Shown here one piece after another: positions 35,663 to 46,203 of a stretch of DNA of 64,000 nt (positions are counted from its first letter, which is position 1; every line of letters begins with the position of its first letter). The notes under the pieces are model-generated. The model saw only the letters and a program-made list of their open reading frames with translations. It searched no databases and was not told where the DNA came from. Source of the stretch: Lachnospiraceae bacterium (GTDB lineage: Bacteria > Bacillota > Clostridia > Lachnospirales > Lachnospiraceae); contig JAQYAV010000108.1 of NCBI GenBank assembly GCA_029338675.1, forward strand, positions 22,814-86,813. Direction: 5' to 3'. Made by a program: the position numbers and the translations under genes.

Positions 35663-37190
<1,528 letters not shown>

Positions 37191-37204
37191 TATTTGATTA
37201 ATTT

Positions 37205-37235
37205 GCTCTCTCTTGTTTTCAGGAGAGAGCTTTTT
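37205..37235 (+). terminator. terminator after guaB
   Basis: An 8-bp stem GCTCTCTC/GAGAGAGC with a 10-base loop followed by TTTTT, 15 bases from the stop codon. Confidence 0.85.
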
Positions 37236-37331
37236 AAGTATATAGCTTCATAAGTGTTTATAGGTTTATAATACAACGTAGTGTTATTTTCGTTTATTGA
37301 TTTGTTTAGAACATTTTGATTGGAGAGTATT

Positions 37332-38216
37332 ATGAAAAAAATATGGGCTGTAATTGTTACATATAATCCTGACATTAATAGATTAAAAGATAATATTGAA
37401 GCAATTGTAAAACAGGTGTGTGGTGTCGTTGTTGTTGATAATGCTTCAAATAATGTTAACGATATTATTGATATTATAAATAAACTTAAAAATGAAAATA
37501 GTTATGATATTAATGTTATTTACAATGACTGTAACAAAGGAATTGCAAGTGCGTTAAATATTGGAATAAAAACAGCATATGAGAATAAAAATGCTGATTG
37601 GATTATTACGTTAGATCAAGATACAGTTGTATATGATAACATTATAAAGATATATAAAGAATTTTATTTTAGCCCATATTATAACAATTCAATTGTATCT
37701 TTTTCATGTCTTAGAAAAGATAGAAACTATAATGAGAAAAATAATTCGTTTATTGATGAAAAAGGGAATAATGATTATGAATTTGTAAAATGCTGTATAA
37801 CAAGTGGAAATCTTATTAATGTTTCGGCATGGGAAAAAATTAATGGATTTGATGATAAATTATTTATTGATATGGTTGATGATGATTTTTGTATACGATT
37901 AAGAATAAATAATTATAAAATTGTAAGAATAAATAAATATGGATTTTTGCATGAATTAGGAGATAGTGTTAAAAAGGTTAAATTATTTGGTAGAGAAAAG
38001 GTTGTTATTTTTTGTAATTCAATGAGAAAATATTATCTTGCAAGAAATACAACATATATTGTAAAAAAATATAAATTAGGATTTAATTCTGAATACAACA
38101 AGTATCTATTTAAGAGAATTACTGGAACAATTCTTTTTGAAAAAAACAAAGTAAAAGGATTAAAAGCTTATATAAAGGGAATAAGAGATTCAAAGAAACT
38201 TATTTGTACAAAATAA
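37332..38216 (+). CDS. family 2 glycosyltransferase
   Basis: A 294-residue GT-A fold glycosyltransferase resembling rhamnosyl- or galactofuranosyl-type enzymes. It starts KKIWAVIVTYNPDINRL, then VVVDNASNN, DCNKGIASALNIGI, the metal-binding WIITLDQDTVVYD and the acceptor-side FDDKLFIDMVDDDFCIRLR. ATG 37332 follows GGAGA by 5 bases; the TTG at 37320 is less likely. The sequence is very AT-rich even for this window and has no polysaccharide cluster around it, so it may be an isolated or acquired gene. The sugar is unknown. Confidence 0.87.
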   Translation: MKKIWAVIVTYNPDINRLKDNIEAIVKQVCGVVVVDNASNNVNDIIDIINKLKNENSYDINVIYNDCNKGIASALNIGIKTAYENKNADWIITLDQDTVVYDNIIKIYKEFYFSPYYNNSIVSFSCLRKDRNYNEKNNSFIDEKGNNDYEFVKCCITSGNLINVSAWEKINGFDDKLFIDMVDDDFCIRLRINNYKIVRINKYGFLHELGDSVKKVKLFGREKVVIFCNSMRKYYLARNTTYIVKKYKLGFNSEYNKYLFKRITGTILFEKNKVKGLKAYIKGIRDSKKLICTK

Positions 38217-38265
38217 AAAACATTTAATGTTAATATATTTCATTTACAAAAAATGTATTATATGA

Positions 38266-38315
38266 TATATTTCCGAGTGGATGGTATTCGAATGAAACCA
38301 TACTAGGAAAATATA
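38266..38315 (+). ncRNA. candidate pan RNA motif (pantothenate operon leader)
   Basis: A single long hairpin in the leader of the pantothenate operon. The top stem TGGT-A-TTC/GAA-ACCA closes a GAAT loop and has a single bulged A (38286). A GG bulge (38279-38280) follows, then AGT/ACT, a G-A mismatch, and a basal stem ATATTTCC/GGAAAATAT with another unpaired A. The published pan motif is a simple hairpin with two bulged adenosines found only upstream of panB, panC or panD genes, which matches position and features. I could not run a covariance model. Confidence 0.55.
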
Positions 38316-38408
38316 ATAATATATATCACATACTTTGGGTTATTTTCATATTACATGTTGAAGGTAATTGCCGCTTTACACATATGGTGTTGTAAGGAGG
38401 TTGATAGT

Positions 38409-39284
38409 ATGAGGATTGGATTTATAGGCGCCGGTAAGATGGGCTTTACCCTTGGAAAATACCTTGTGGAAAAAAATCTTACAGAAATTAGCAAAGAATT
38501 AGATTATAGTGTTTCTGGATATTATAGTCAAAATATTGAAAGTGCAAAAACTGCGGCTGCGTTTACCGATACTAATTACTATGATAAGCTTGAAGAATTA
38601 ATTAATGCTTGTGATATTATTTTTATTACTGTTCCAGATGGTAAGATTAGTGAGGTTGTTCGACAATTAGATGAATTTGGAACAATTAAAGGCAAAATAA
38701 TATGTCATACTAGTGGGGCTCTTTCCTCACAGGTTTTTTCTGGTATGAATAACATGATATATGGTTATTCGGTACATCCTATATATGCGGTTAGTTCAAA
38801 AACCGAATCTTATAAGAATTTCAGTGAATGCTTTATAACAATTGAAGGAAATGAAGAAAAGCTTGATATTATTACCATGTTGTTTAGACAATTTGGACAT
38901 AATATGGAAGTTATTAAATGTGATGATAAGGTGAAATATCATAGTGCAGCGGTTTTTGCAAGTAATTTAGTAGTAGGCTTATATCATATGTCAGTTGAAT
39001 TACTTAAGGAATGTGGTTTTTCTTTGGATAAAGCAAACTGTGCGTTGAAACCACTATTTATTAATAATGCAAAAAATATATATAATTGTAATGAATTAAA
39101 AGACTCATTAACAGGACCGGTTCAAAGGGCAGATGTTACAACAATTCGTAAGCATATAGATGTTTTAGACGATAATTCGGCTAATGTTTATAAGCTTTTA
39201 TCTAATGAACTTTTATCAATTGTTAATACAGAAAAAAATGAAAGCTATAAGGAGATTCAAGATATATTAGGAGGTCAGAAATAA
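38409..39284 (+). CDS. DUF2520 Rossmann-fold protein, candidate ketopantoate reductase
   Basis: A 291-residue NADP-binding protein: N-terminal Rossmann motif MRIGFIGAGKMGFTLG, central IIFITVPDGKISEVV and IICHTSGALSS, and C-terminal helical DUF2520 domain (FASNLVVGLYHMSVELLKECG ... DSLTGPVQRADVTTIRKH). It is the first gene of the panB-panC-panD-coaBC operon. No classical panE is present, so it is a good candidate for the ketopantoate-to-pantoate step, as described for the PanG-type reductases; the identity with PanG is my inference. ATG 38409 follows AAGGAGG by 7 bases. It abuts panB directly. Confidence 0.8.
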   Translation: MRIGFIGAGKMGFTLGKYLVEKNLTEISKELDYSVSGYYSQNIESAKTAAAFTDTNYYDKLEELINACDIIFITVPDGKISEVVRQLDEFGTIKGKIICHTSGALSSQVFSGMNNMIYGYSVHPIYAVSSKTESYKNFSECFITIEGNEEKLDIITMLFRQFGHNMEVIKCDDKVKYHSAAVFASNLVVGLYHMSVELLKECGFSLDKANCALKPLFINNAKNIYNCNELKDSLTGPVQRADVTTIRKHIDVLDDNSANVYKLLSNELLSIVNTEKNESYKEIQDILGGQK

Positions 39285-40112
39285 ATGAAGAAAACAGTTA
39301 CTACTTTTGCAAAAGCAAAGGCAAATAAAGAAAAATTAACAATGCTTACAGCATATGATTATTCAACAGCAAAGCTTATGGATCAAGCTGGTGTTGATTC
39401 AATTTTAGTAGGTGATTCCCTTGGAAATGTTGTTCTTGGATATGAGGATACAATTTCAGTTACAATGGAGGATATGATTCATCATGCAGCTGCAGTTTCT
39501 AGAGGAGCAAAAGAGGCTTTAGTTGTAGTAGATATGCCATTTATGTCATATCAAACTTCTGTTTATGATGCTGTTGTTAATGCGGGAAGACTTATGAAGG
39601 AGGGCCGTGCAAATGCTGTAAAACTCGAAGGCGGTGTTGAGGTTGCACCACAGATAAAGGCAATCACAGCTGCTGGAATTCCAGTTTGTGCTCATCTTGG
39701 CCTTACTCCACAAAGTATCAATGCGTTTGGAGGCTTCAAGGTTCAGGCTAAAACAAAAGAAGCGGCAGAAAAATTTATATCAGATGCTTTGGCTATTCAA
39801 GAAGCAGGTGCATTTGCAGTGGTGTTAGAATGTGTTCCTGAAAAGTTAGCAACATTAGTAACTGAAAAATTAGATATTCCAACAATTGGAATTGGAGCTG
39901 GAGCTGGTTGCGATGGGCAGGTTCTTGTATATGCTGATATGCTTGGTATGTTTAGCGATTTCACACCAAAATTTGTTAAACGTTTTGCAGAAACAGGTGC
40001 TGCAATGACAGAGGGCTTTAAGGCATATATTAATGAAGTTAAAGCAGGAACTTATCCTTCTGCAGAACATACTTATGCGATAGATGATGAAGTAATTGAG
40101 AAGTTATATTAA
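39285..40112 (+). CDS. panB: PanB, ketopantoate hydroxymethyltransferase
   Basis: Transfers a hydroxymethyl group from methylene-THF to ketoisovalerate, the first step of pantothenate synthesis; 275 residues, TIM barrel. Motifs: [33 protein letters not shown] (metal Asp), AVKLEGG and [17 protein letters not shown]. Its ATG starts at the base after the stop of the upstream DUF2520 gene, so translation is coupled. The last codons (Val-Ile-Glu-Lys-Leu-Tyr-stop) are the apparent founder of the tandem repeat that separates it from panC. Confidence 0.97.
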   Translation: MKKTVTTFAKAKANKEKLTMLTAYDYSTAKLMDQAGVDSILVGDSLGNVVLGYEDTISVTMEDMIHHAAAVSRGAKEALVVVDMPFMSYQTSVYDAVVNAGRLMKEGRANAVKLEGGVEVAPQIKAITAAGIPVCAHLGLTPQSINAFGGFKVQAKTKEAAEKFISDALAIQEAGAFAVVLECVPEKLATLVTEKLDIPTIGIGAGAGCDGQVLVYADMLGMFSDFTPKFVKRFAETGAAMTEGFKAYINEVKAGTYPSAEHTYAIDDEVIEKLY

Positions 40113-40251
40113 AGAGTGATTGAAAAGTTTTATAAAAAAACGATTTAGAAGCTATATAAAAAAGTGATTGAAAAGCTATATAAAGAGTGATTGAAAAGTT
40201 TTATAAAAAACGATTTAGAAGCTATATAAAAAGTGATTGAAAAGTTTTATT
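40091..40251. repeat. tandem repeat starting in the 3' end of panB
   Basis: Units of 21-26 bp of type A (AGTGATTGAAAAGTTTTATA) and type B (CGATTTAGAAGCTATATA) follow the order A-B-A-A-B-A. The blocks at 40111 and 40182 form a higher-order repeat of 71 bp. The end of panB (40091-40112, AGTAATTGAGAAGTTATATT) is the related founder unit. It is non-coding and ends just before the panC ribosome-binding site. Confidence 0.9.
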
Positions 40252-40268
40252 AGAAAGAGGAATTTGTA

Positions 40269-41120
40269 ATGAGAGTAGTATCAACAGTAAATGAAGTGAG
40301 AAATCAAGTAAAAGCATGGAAAAAAGAAGGTCTTAGTATTGGATTTGTTCCTACTATGGGTTATTTACATGAGGGACATGCTAGCTTAATAAAAAGGTCT
40401 GTTTCTGAAAATGATAAAGTAGTAGTAAGTATTTTTGTTAATCCAATGCAGTTTGGTCCAACAGAGGATTTGGCAAGCTATCCAAGAGATTTAGAGGCAG
40501 ATTCAAAATTATGTGAAGAAATGGGCGCAGAATTGATTTTCCATCCAGAGCCAGAAGAGATGTATGATCAGGGATTTTGTTCATTTGTTGACATGAATGG
40601 ACTTACAAATGCATTATGTGGATTGTCTCGACCTGTTCATTTTAGAGGTGTTTGTACAGTAGTAAATAAATTATTTAATATTGTTACTCCAGATAAGGCA
40701 TATTTTGGCGAAAAGGATGCACAGCAGTTAGCTGTAATTAAGAGAATGGTTAAGGATCTTAATATGGATATTGAGATAGTAGGATGTCCAATAATAAGAG
40801 AGGCTGATGGTCTTGCAAAGAGCTCAAGAAATACATACTTGTCAGACGAATCAAGAAAACAGGCTGTTATTTTAAGCAAATCTATTTTCATGGGTAAGAA
40901 AATGATTGAAGATGGAGAAAGAAATGCTAAGAAAGTAATTGATGCAATGAAGGATATGATTAATAGTGCTTCTCTTACAAAAATTGATTATGTTGAGATT
41001 GTTGACGTTAATACTATGAAGAGTATTGATGAAATAAAAGGTGAGATTCTTTGCGCAATAGCTGTTAATGTTGGTGGAGAAGCTAGATTAATTGATAACT
41101 TTATGATGAAGGTTGACTAA
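40269..41120 (+). CDS. panC: PanC, pantothenate synthetase
   Basis: ATP-dependent condensation of pantoate with beta-alanine; 283 residues, cytosolic. Motifs: GFVPTMGYLHEGHASLIKR (nucleotidyltransferase HxGH-type), VSIFVNPMQFGPTEDL, RPVHFRGVCTVVNKLFNI, YFGEKDAQQL and LAKSSRNTYLS. A GAAAGAGG ribosome-binding site at 40253-40260 lies right after the tandem repeat. It probably shares a transcript with panB despite the 156-base repeat-filled gap. Confidence 0.97.
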   Translation: MRVVSTVNEVRNQVKAWKKEGLSIGFVPTMGYLHEGHASLIKRSVSENDKVVVSIFVNPMQFGPTEDLASYPRDLEADSKLCEEMGAELIFHPEPEEMYDQGFCSFVDMNGLTNALCGLSRPVHFRGVCTVVNKLFNIVTPDKAYFGEKDAQQLAVIKRMVKDLNMDIEIVGCPIIREADGLAKSSRNTYLSDESRKQAVILSKSIFMGKKMIEDGERNAKKVIDAMKDMINSASLTKIDYVEIVDVNTMKSIDEIKGEILCAIAVNVGGEARLIDNFMMKVD

Positions 41121-41147
41121 TTATATTAGTAAGAGGAGATTAAAGCT

Positions 41148-41537
41148 ATGTTAATTAATGTGTTAAAAAGTAAGATACATCGTGCAACAGTAGTTCAGGC
41201 TGAGCTAAATTATGTGGGAAGTATAACAATTGATGAGGCTCTTATGGAAGCAGCAGGGATATTTGAATATGAAAAGGTTCAAATTGTGGATGTAGATAAT
41301 GGTAGTAGATTTGAAACTTATGTTATAGCAGGTGAAAGAAATAGTGGAATGATTTGCCTTAATGGTGCAGCAGCAAGAATGGTTTCTGTTGGCGATAAAG
41401 TAATTATTATGTGTTATGCGCAGATGACTCCAGAAGAACATATGGAAAATAAGCCTAAGGTTGTATTTGTGGATGACAGCAATAAAATATCCAGAGTTTC
41501 AAATTATGAAAAACATGGTTTGTTGGAAAATCAGTAG
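41148..41537 (+). CDS. panD: PanD, aspartate 1-decarboxylase
   Basis: Pyruvoyl enzyme that makes beta-alanine from aspartate for PanC; 129 residues. The self-cleavage site Gly24-Ser25 lies in [10 protein letters not shown], giving the pyruvoyl group at Ser25. [31 protein letters not shown] and [10 protein letters not shown] match the family. GAGGAG precedes the start. It forms part of the pantothenate operon. Confidence 0.97.
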   Translation: MLINVLKSKIHRATVVQAELNYVGSITIDEALMEAAGIFEYEKVQIVDVDNGSRFETYVIAGERNSGMICLNGAAARMVSVGDKVIIMCYAQMTPEEHMENKPKVVFVDDSNKISRVSNYEKHGLLENQ

Positions 41538-41609
41538 TGCTTAGTAGAGTAACTGATATAATACTTTTAGTTTTTGATTATCATTCAAGAAATTAGGAGA
41601 ATATTGCTT

Positions 41610-42803
41610 ATGTTAACAGGTAAAAAAATTGTTCTAGGGGTAAGTGGTGGAATAGCAGCATATAAAATGGCTAATGTTGCTAGTATGCTTGTAAAGCTTC
41701 ATGCAAATGTGCATGTGATTATGACAGAGAATGCAACACATTTTATTACGCCAGAAACATTTGAAACCCTTACTGGAAATAGATGTTATGTAGATACGTT
41801 TGATAGAAGCATGGAAATGCATGTTCCACATGTTAGCTTAGGAACTAGTGCAGATGCGTTTTTGATTGCTCCTGCTTCTGCTGATGTAATTGGGAAAATT
41901 GCAAATGGAATAGCTAATGATATGCTTACAACAACTGTTTTGGCTGCACTTTGTCCTGTTATATTATCGCCATCAATGAATGTGCATATGTACGAAAATA
42001 AGATTGTACAAAGTAATATCGAAAAGCTAAAACAGTATGATTATGAAATTATTGAAGCAGATGAGGGATACTTGGCTTGTGGAGACACAGGAAAGGGTAA
42101 GCTTCCAAAAGAAGAAGTATTAGTTGAGGCTATAGTTAAAGCGTGTGCAAAAGAAAAAGATTTAGCAGGAAAAAATATATTGATTACTGCAGGTGCAACA
42201 AAAGAAGCAATCGATCCTGTAAGATTTATTACTAATCATTCAACTGGAAAGATGGGATATGCTCTTGCAAGAATGGCAATGCTAAGAGGTGCAAATGTAA
42301 CTCTTGTTTCAGGTGCAACAAGTATTGAACCACCAAAGTTTGTAAATGTAATAAATATCACTTCTGCTAAGGATATGTTTGAAGTTGTTCGAGATAATTT
42401 TTGTAAACAGGATATAATTATTAAAGCGGCAGCAGTTGCCGATTATAAACCTTGCAATGTTGTAGATGAAAAAATAAAAAAGAAATCTGAAAATATGAGT
42501 ATACAACTTGAAAGAACAACAGATATACTTTCTTATTTAGGTGAAAATCGTACTTCGAAACAGTTTATTTGTGGCTTTTCTATGGAAACTGAAAATATGC
42601 TGGAAAACTCAAAAAATAAACTTGAAAAGAAGAAAATTGATATGATTGCAGCAAATAATCTCAAAGTTGAAGGTGCAGGCTTTGGAACTGATACAAATGT
42701 TATGACTCTTATTTTGAAGGATGAGATAATTGAGTTGCCTATTATGTCAAAGGAAGAAGTTGCTGATAAAATATTAGATAAAATAATTAGTAGAATGAAC
42801 TAG
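41610..42803 (+). CDS. coaBC: CoaBC, bifunctional phosphopantothenoylcysteine synthetase/decarboxylase
   Basis: Converts phosphopantothenate and cysteine to phosphopantetheine in CoA synthesis; 397 residues. The N-terminal CoaC flavodoxin-like domain has VLGVSGGIAAYKMAN, the PASAD loop (LIAPASADVIGKIANG), SPSMNVHMYEN and the ACGDTGKG loop. The C-terminal CoaB domain has ITAGATKEAIDPVRFITNHSTGKMG. ATG 41610 is used, 10 bases after AGGAG; an in-frame TTG at 41604 is a possible alternative. With panB-panD this gives nearly the whole ketoisovalerate-to-phosphopantetheine route, with pantothenate kinase elsewhere. Confidence 0.95.
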   Translation: MLTGKKIVLGVSGGIAAYKMANVASMLVKLHANVHVIMTENATHFITPETFETLTGNRCYVDTFDRSMEMHVPHVSLGTSADAFLIAPASADVIGKIANGIANDMLTTTVLAALCPVILSPSMNVHMYENKIVQSNIEKLKQYDYEIIEADEGYLACGDTGKGKLPKEEVLVEAIVKACAKEKDLAGKNILITAGATKEAIDPVRFITNHSTGKMGYALARMAMLRGANVTLVSGATSIEPPKFVNVINITSAKDMFEVVRDNFCKQDIIIKAAAVADYKPCNVVDEKIKKKSENMSIQLERTTDILSYLGENRTSKQFICGFSMETENMLENSKNKLEKKKIDMIAANNLKVEGAGFGTDTNVMTLILKDEIIELPIMSKEEVADKILDKIISRMN

Positions 42804-42822
42804 AGTAGAAAAAATATTTTGC

Positions 42823-42857
42823 AAAAAGGTGTATATTTGCACCTTTTTCTTTTTTTA
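42823..42857 (+). terminator. terminator of the pantothenate-CoA operon
   Basis: A 9-bp stem AAAAAGGTG/CACCTTTTT with an 8-base loop followed by CTTTTTTT, 20 bases after coaBC. Confidence 0.88.
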
Positions 42858-43006
42858 TTAGTTAAGTGATACTTTTTTTGATATACTGTAAAAGATAACA
42901 AATAATATATTTTGTTTTATAACAATATTGATAATAATATAGCAAAGAAAAAACAAAAGTTAATTATGATTTTATGAAATGAAATTTTATATGGTGAGGT
43001 ACAAAA

Positions 43007-44014
43007 ATGAGAGTGGATTTATGGGATAATGAAGAATATAGTTATAGGGCAGCGTATGGTTTTATGCCTAATATTAGAAGCTATATTCATGATGACGATA
43101 TAATGCGAAATTGTATTTTAGTAGTTCCTGGCGGTGGCTATTGTATGGTAGTATCTCCAGAGGCTGAAATAGTTGCAAAACGTTTCTATGATGAAGGATT
43201 TAATTGTTTTGTTCTTACATATACCACTGATATAACAACATCTATTCCGTTAAAAAAACAGCCTATGAAGGATATTTCAAGGGCAATAAAGCATATAAGA
43301 AAAAATAGCAAAAAGTATAAGATATTTTCTAATCGAATTTTTTTGTGTGGTTTTTCAGCAGGTGCGCATTTATGTGGAACAATATGTACGCATTTTAATG
43401 AGCTTGAAGAAAAGAATGAACAATACAAAAATGTATCTGACAGACCTGATGGGGCTATTTTGTCATATCCTGTAATTACAACAGGTGAGAAAACACATAA
43501 AAGTTCAGTTTATGCTCTTCTTGGAAACAATCCATCTAGTGAAGAACTTGAATATTTTTCTGTTGATAAAAATGTAAAAATTGATACACCACCTTGTTTT
43601 CTTTGGCATACAGTGGAAGATGATTTGGTGCCAGTTGAGAATTCATACTTTATGGCTATGGCTCTAAAGAATAAAAACATTCCATATGCACATTATGTGT
43701 TTCCAAATGGAAATCATGGGCTTTCAATTGCTTCTGAAGAGTTCTTTAAGGGAGAATTTGGAGAAGAATATACATTTGAACAGCTAGAACGTGTTATTGA
43801 AAACTTAAAGAATAATACTTTAATTGATGTTTCCGAAGCTAGAGTTAAAGAACTTAAGGAACAGTTTTTTGTAAATAATGATCAAAGCAAAAATGAGAAA
43901 GAAAAAAATTCACAAGAGAAAAAATTAGAGATAGAAAAAGCACTTGATATGTATGCTGATGTTTCTAGTTGGCCATCGTTGGCGATTAAATGGATTAATA
44001 AAATAAATAATTAG
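43007..44014 (+). CDS. alpha/beta hydrolase, acetyl-esterase type
   Basis: A 335-residue serine hydrolase of the esterase/acetyl-xylan-esterase group. The oxyanion motif is VVPGGGYCMV, the nucleophile elbow GFSAGAH, the acidic residue lies near HTVEDDLVPVENS, and the catalytic His in NGNHGLS. There is no signal peptide, so it acts in the cytosol. A Lys/Glu-rich segment (about 285-310) precedes a short C-terminal tail (ADVSSWPSLAIKWINK) common in these enzymes. It may deacetylate imported oligosaccharides; no transporter or glycosidase is adjacent. It is a single-gene unit. Confidence 0.85.
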   Translation: MRVDLWDNEEYSYRAAYGFMPNIRSYIHDDDIMRNCILVVPGGGYCMVVSPEAEIVAKRFYDEGFNCFVLTYTTDITTSIPLKKQPMKDISRAIKHIRKNSKKYKIFSNRIFLCGFSAGAHLCGTICTHFNELEEKNEQYKNVSDRPDGAILSYPVITTGEKTHKSSVYALLGNNPSSEELEYFSVDKNVKIDTPPCFLWHTVEDDLVPVENSYFMAMALKNKNIPYAHYVFPNGNHGLSIASEEFFKGEFGEEYTFEQLERVIENLKNNTLIDVSEARVKELKEQFFVNNDQSKNEKEKNSQEKKLEIEKALDMYADVSSWPSLAIKWINKINN

Positions 44015-44183
44015 ACTTTAAGTGAAAATAAACTTTTTGCTTCAGTTAATAATTAGAATATAATGATTTTGATTTATTTTATTGAATACTATATTCATAT
44101 AGAATATAATTAGAGTGTATATTTGTGTACAATTTTACAAATTATATGATACTGTTGAGTTAACAATACAAGGAGATTATACA

Positions 44184-46085
44184 ATGAATGAAGTGAAAAA
44201 TAAAAAAATAGGTATTGTTATTTCAGGAATGGATACTACAGAAAATGTAAGTTTTTATCAGGGGATATGTGATGAAGCAAAGAAATTTGGATATGAGACT
44301 TATGCTCATTTTGTGACTCAGATTCTTCAGGTTTCACCACTTCATTTTCAGTGTGAATTTAGATTTATTGATTCTATAGATTTTACAAGCTTTGATGGAA
44401 TAATAGTGTCTATAAACACTATAGGTGATGTAGAAACAAAAAATAAAATTTTGCGAATATTTGATGATTTTCCGGTTCCTGTAGTAGTAATAGATTCTGA
44501 TATTAAAGGTGCATATGTTATTAATCAATCGAATTATAAAGCAATGTATGAAATTGTTGATCATATGGTTAAGGTACATAATAAAAAGAGAATTAATTAT
44601 GTGAGTGGGCAATTTTCAAATTGTGAGTGTATGGACAGACTTAGGGCTTATAAGGATGTTATGATTGAAAATGGCATATATGATGAAAAAAGAATATACG
44701 AAGGTCACATGTATGTTGCAGATGGAGTCGAAGCAATAGAACAGTATCTTTTAGATGGAAAATTTCATGATGCTGAAGCATTTGTATGTGCTAATGATTA
44801 TTCTGCACTTTCTGTGTGTGAAGAATTAACTAAGATAGGCAAGAAAATTCCAGATAATGTAGCAGTAACAGGATTTGATTATACTGATGATGCTACTGAC
44901 TATAGACCAATATTAACATCTGTTTCAAGAGAACTTAAATATGTTGGAGAAAGAACAGTTAGAATACTAAATAAAATATGGAATGGCAAGGAAGTTGATA
45001 GGGTAGAGTACATTCCTTCAAAACCCATATTTGGGGAGAGCTGTGGTTGTAAATTTGATAAGTCAGGGATAGAGATTTTTACAAAGAAAAAATTTGAATA
45101 TTATTCTGAAAAGAAGATGTTTGAAATATTTGTTAAGTCATGCACAGAGGAATTATTTAATACAAATTCTTTTGAAGAGTATATTAATCAACTTAGATTA
45201 TTTCTTAATATGATTGAACCAGAAAAGTGTTTGCTTTGTATAAGTGATGAATATGCAGATATTTTTGGACTTGAAGATGCTCCGTTTTATGAAGGCTTTA
45301 CACTAAAAAAGAATGCAGTTAAGCATAGATTAGCTCTAGAGTATTATAGTAATGGCGCTAGACTTAATGATGTGTTCAAGGGAGAAAAGGGTAAGCAGTC
45401 ATGGGGAAATTTGTTTAGCTCTAGATTGTCACCAGATTCAAATGTAAACAGTATTGCTTCTTTGCATTACAGAGAAAAAAATTTTGGATTTATTATTTTT
45501 AGAAATTCATTTTTCCCAATTATTGAAAAGGAATATGAAGAATGGCTTCTTGGAATCTGTTGGTCTTTGGGAAATTTGCGTGATAGAGTTTTGTTAAGAA
45601 ATACTGCAGATGAATTAAATGAACTATACATGAGAGATCAGCTTACTGGATTATATAATAGATATGGACTGAATTCATTTTTTGAAAATAAAAAAGAAGA
45701 ATTATTTTTATCACCAGTATTATTTATGTTCGGTGATATAAATGGCTTAAAAAAGATAAATGATAATTATGGTCACGAAGAAGGAAATTATACAATATCT
45801 TCTATTGCATTAGCTATAAAACATGCATGTAAGAATAATCTACTTACAGTAAGGTATGGTGGAGACGAATTTTTGATTGTAGGAATTAACAAAGACTATG
45901 ACGACTATGAGCAAATTGAAAAAAATATCCAAAATGAAATTGATAAGCTTAATAAAATGAATAACAAACCATATGAGTTATCAATTTGTTTTGGTGGATA
46001 TGTAAAGGAACCTAAAAATTCTGATGAACTAATTGATATAATAAATAAGGCTGATAGCAGAATGTATACTAAAAAGAGAAGATAG
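44184..46085 (+). CDS. LacI-type ligand-sensor diguanylate cyclase
   Basis: A 633-residue cytosolic signalling protein. Residues 1 to about 280 have the fold pattern of a LacI/GalR effector-binding domain (IGIVISGMD, VPVVVIDSDIKGAYV, NKKRINYVSGQ, AFVCANDYSALSVCEELTKIG, VAVTGFDYTDDA) but no DNA-binding helix-turn-helix. A middle region with coiled-coil character leads to a GGDEF domain (about 475-633) with LTGLYNRYGLN and an intact YGGDEFLIVG. It should make cyclic di-GMP in response to a cytosolic sugar-like ligand. ATG 44184 follows AAGGAG; the frame's earlier ATG at 44115 is less likely. Confidence 0.85.
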   Translation: MNEVKNKKIGIVISGMDTTENVSFYQGICDEAKKFGYETYAHFVTQILQVSPLHFQCEFRFIDSIDFTSFDGIIVSINTIGDVETKNKILRIFDDFPVPVVVIDSDIKGAYVINQSNYKAMYEIVDHMVKVHNKKRINYVSGQFSNCECMDRLRAYKDVMIENGIYDEKRIYEGHMYVADGVEAIEQYLLDGKFHDAEAFVCANDYSALSVCEELTKIGKKIPDNVAVTGFDYTDDATDYRPILTSVSRELKYVGERTVRILNKIWNGKEVDRVEYIPSKPIFGESCGCKFDKSGIEIFTKKKFEYYSEKKMFEIFVKSCTEELFNTNSFEEYINQLRLFLNMIEPEKCLLCISDEYADIFGLEDAPFYEGFTLKKNAVKHRLALEYYSNGARLNDVFKGEKGKQSWGNLFSSRLSPDSNVNSIASLHYREKNFGFIIFRNSFFPIIEKEYEEWLLGICWSLGNLRDRVLLRNTADELNELYMRDQLTGLYNRYGLNSFFENKKEELFLSPVLFMFGDINGLKKINDNYGHEEGNYTISSIALAIKHACKNNLLTVRYGGDEFLIVGINKDYDDYEQIEKNIQNEIDKLNKMNNKPYELSICFGGYVKEPKNSDELIDIINKADSRMYTKKRR

Positions 46086-46203
46086 TTTTTTGGTATTTTA
46101 ATTTATTGAATATGTGTATCATATATGATAAAATTTATTGAAAAATATCAAGAAGAGTTTGAGTGTTATTTGAATTAATTATATATTTAGGAGGATAAAA
46201 TTA

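Noticed and set aside
37332..38216. Mobile element carrying the glycosyltransferase
   Set aside because: Its very AT-rich composition suggested transfer, but no inverted repeats, transposase or integration site flank it.
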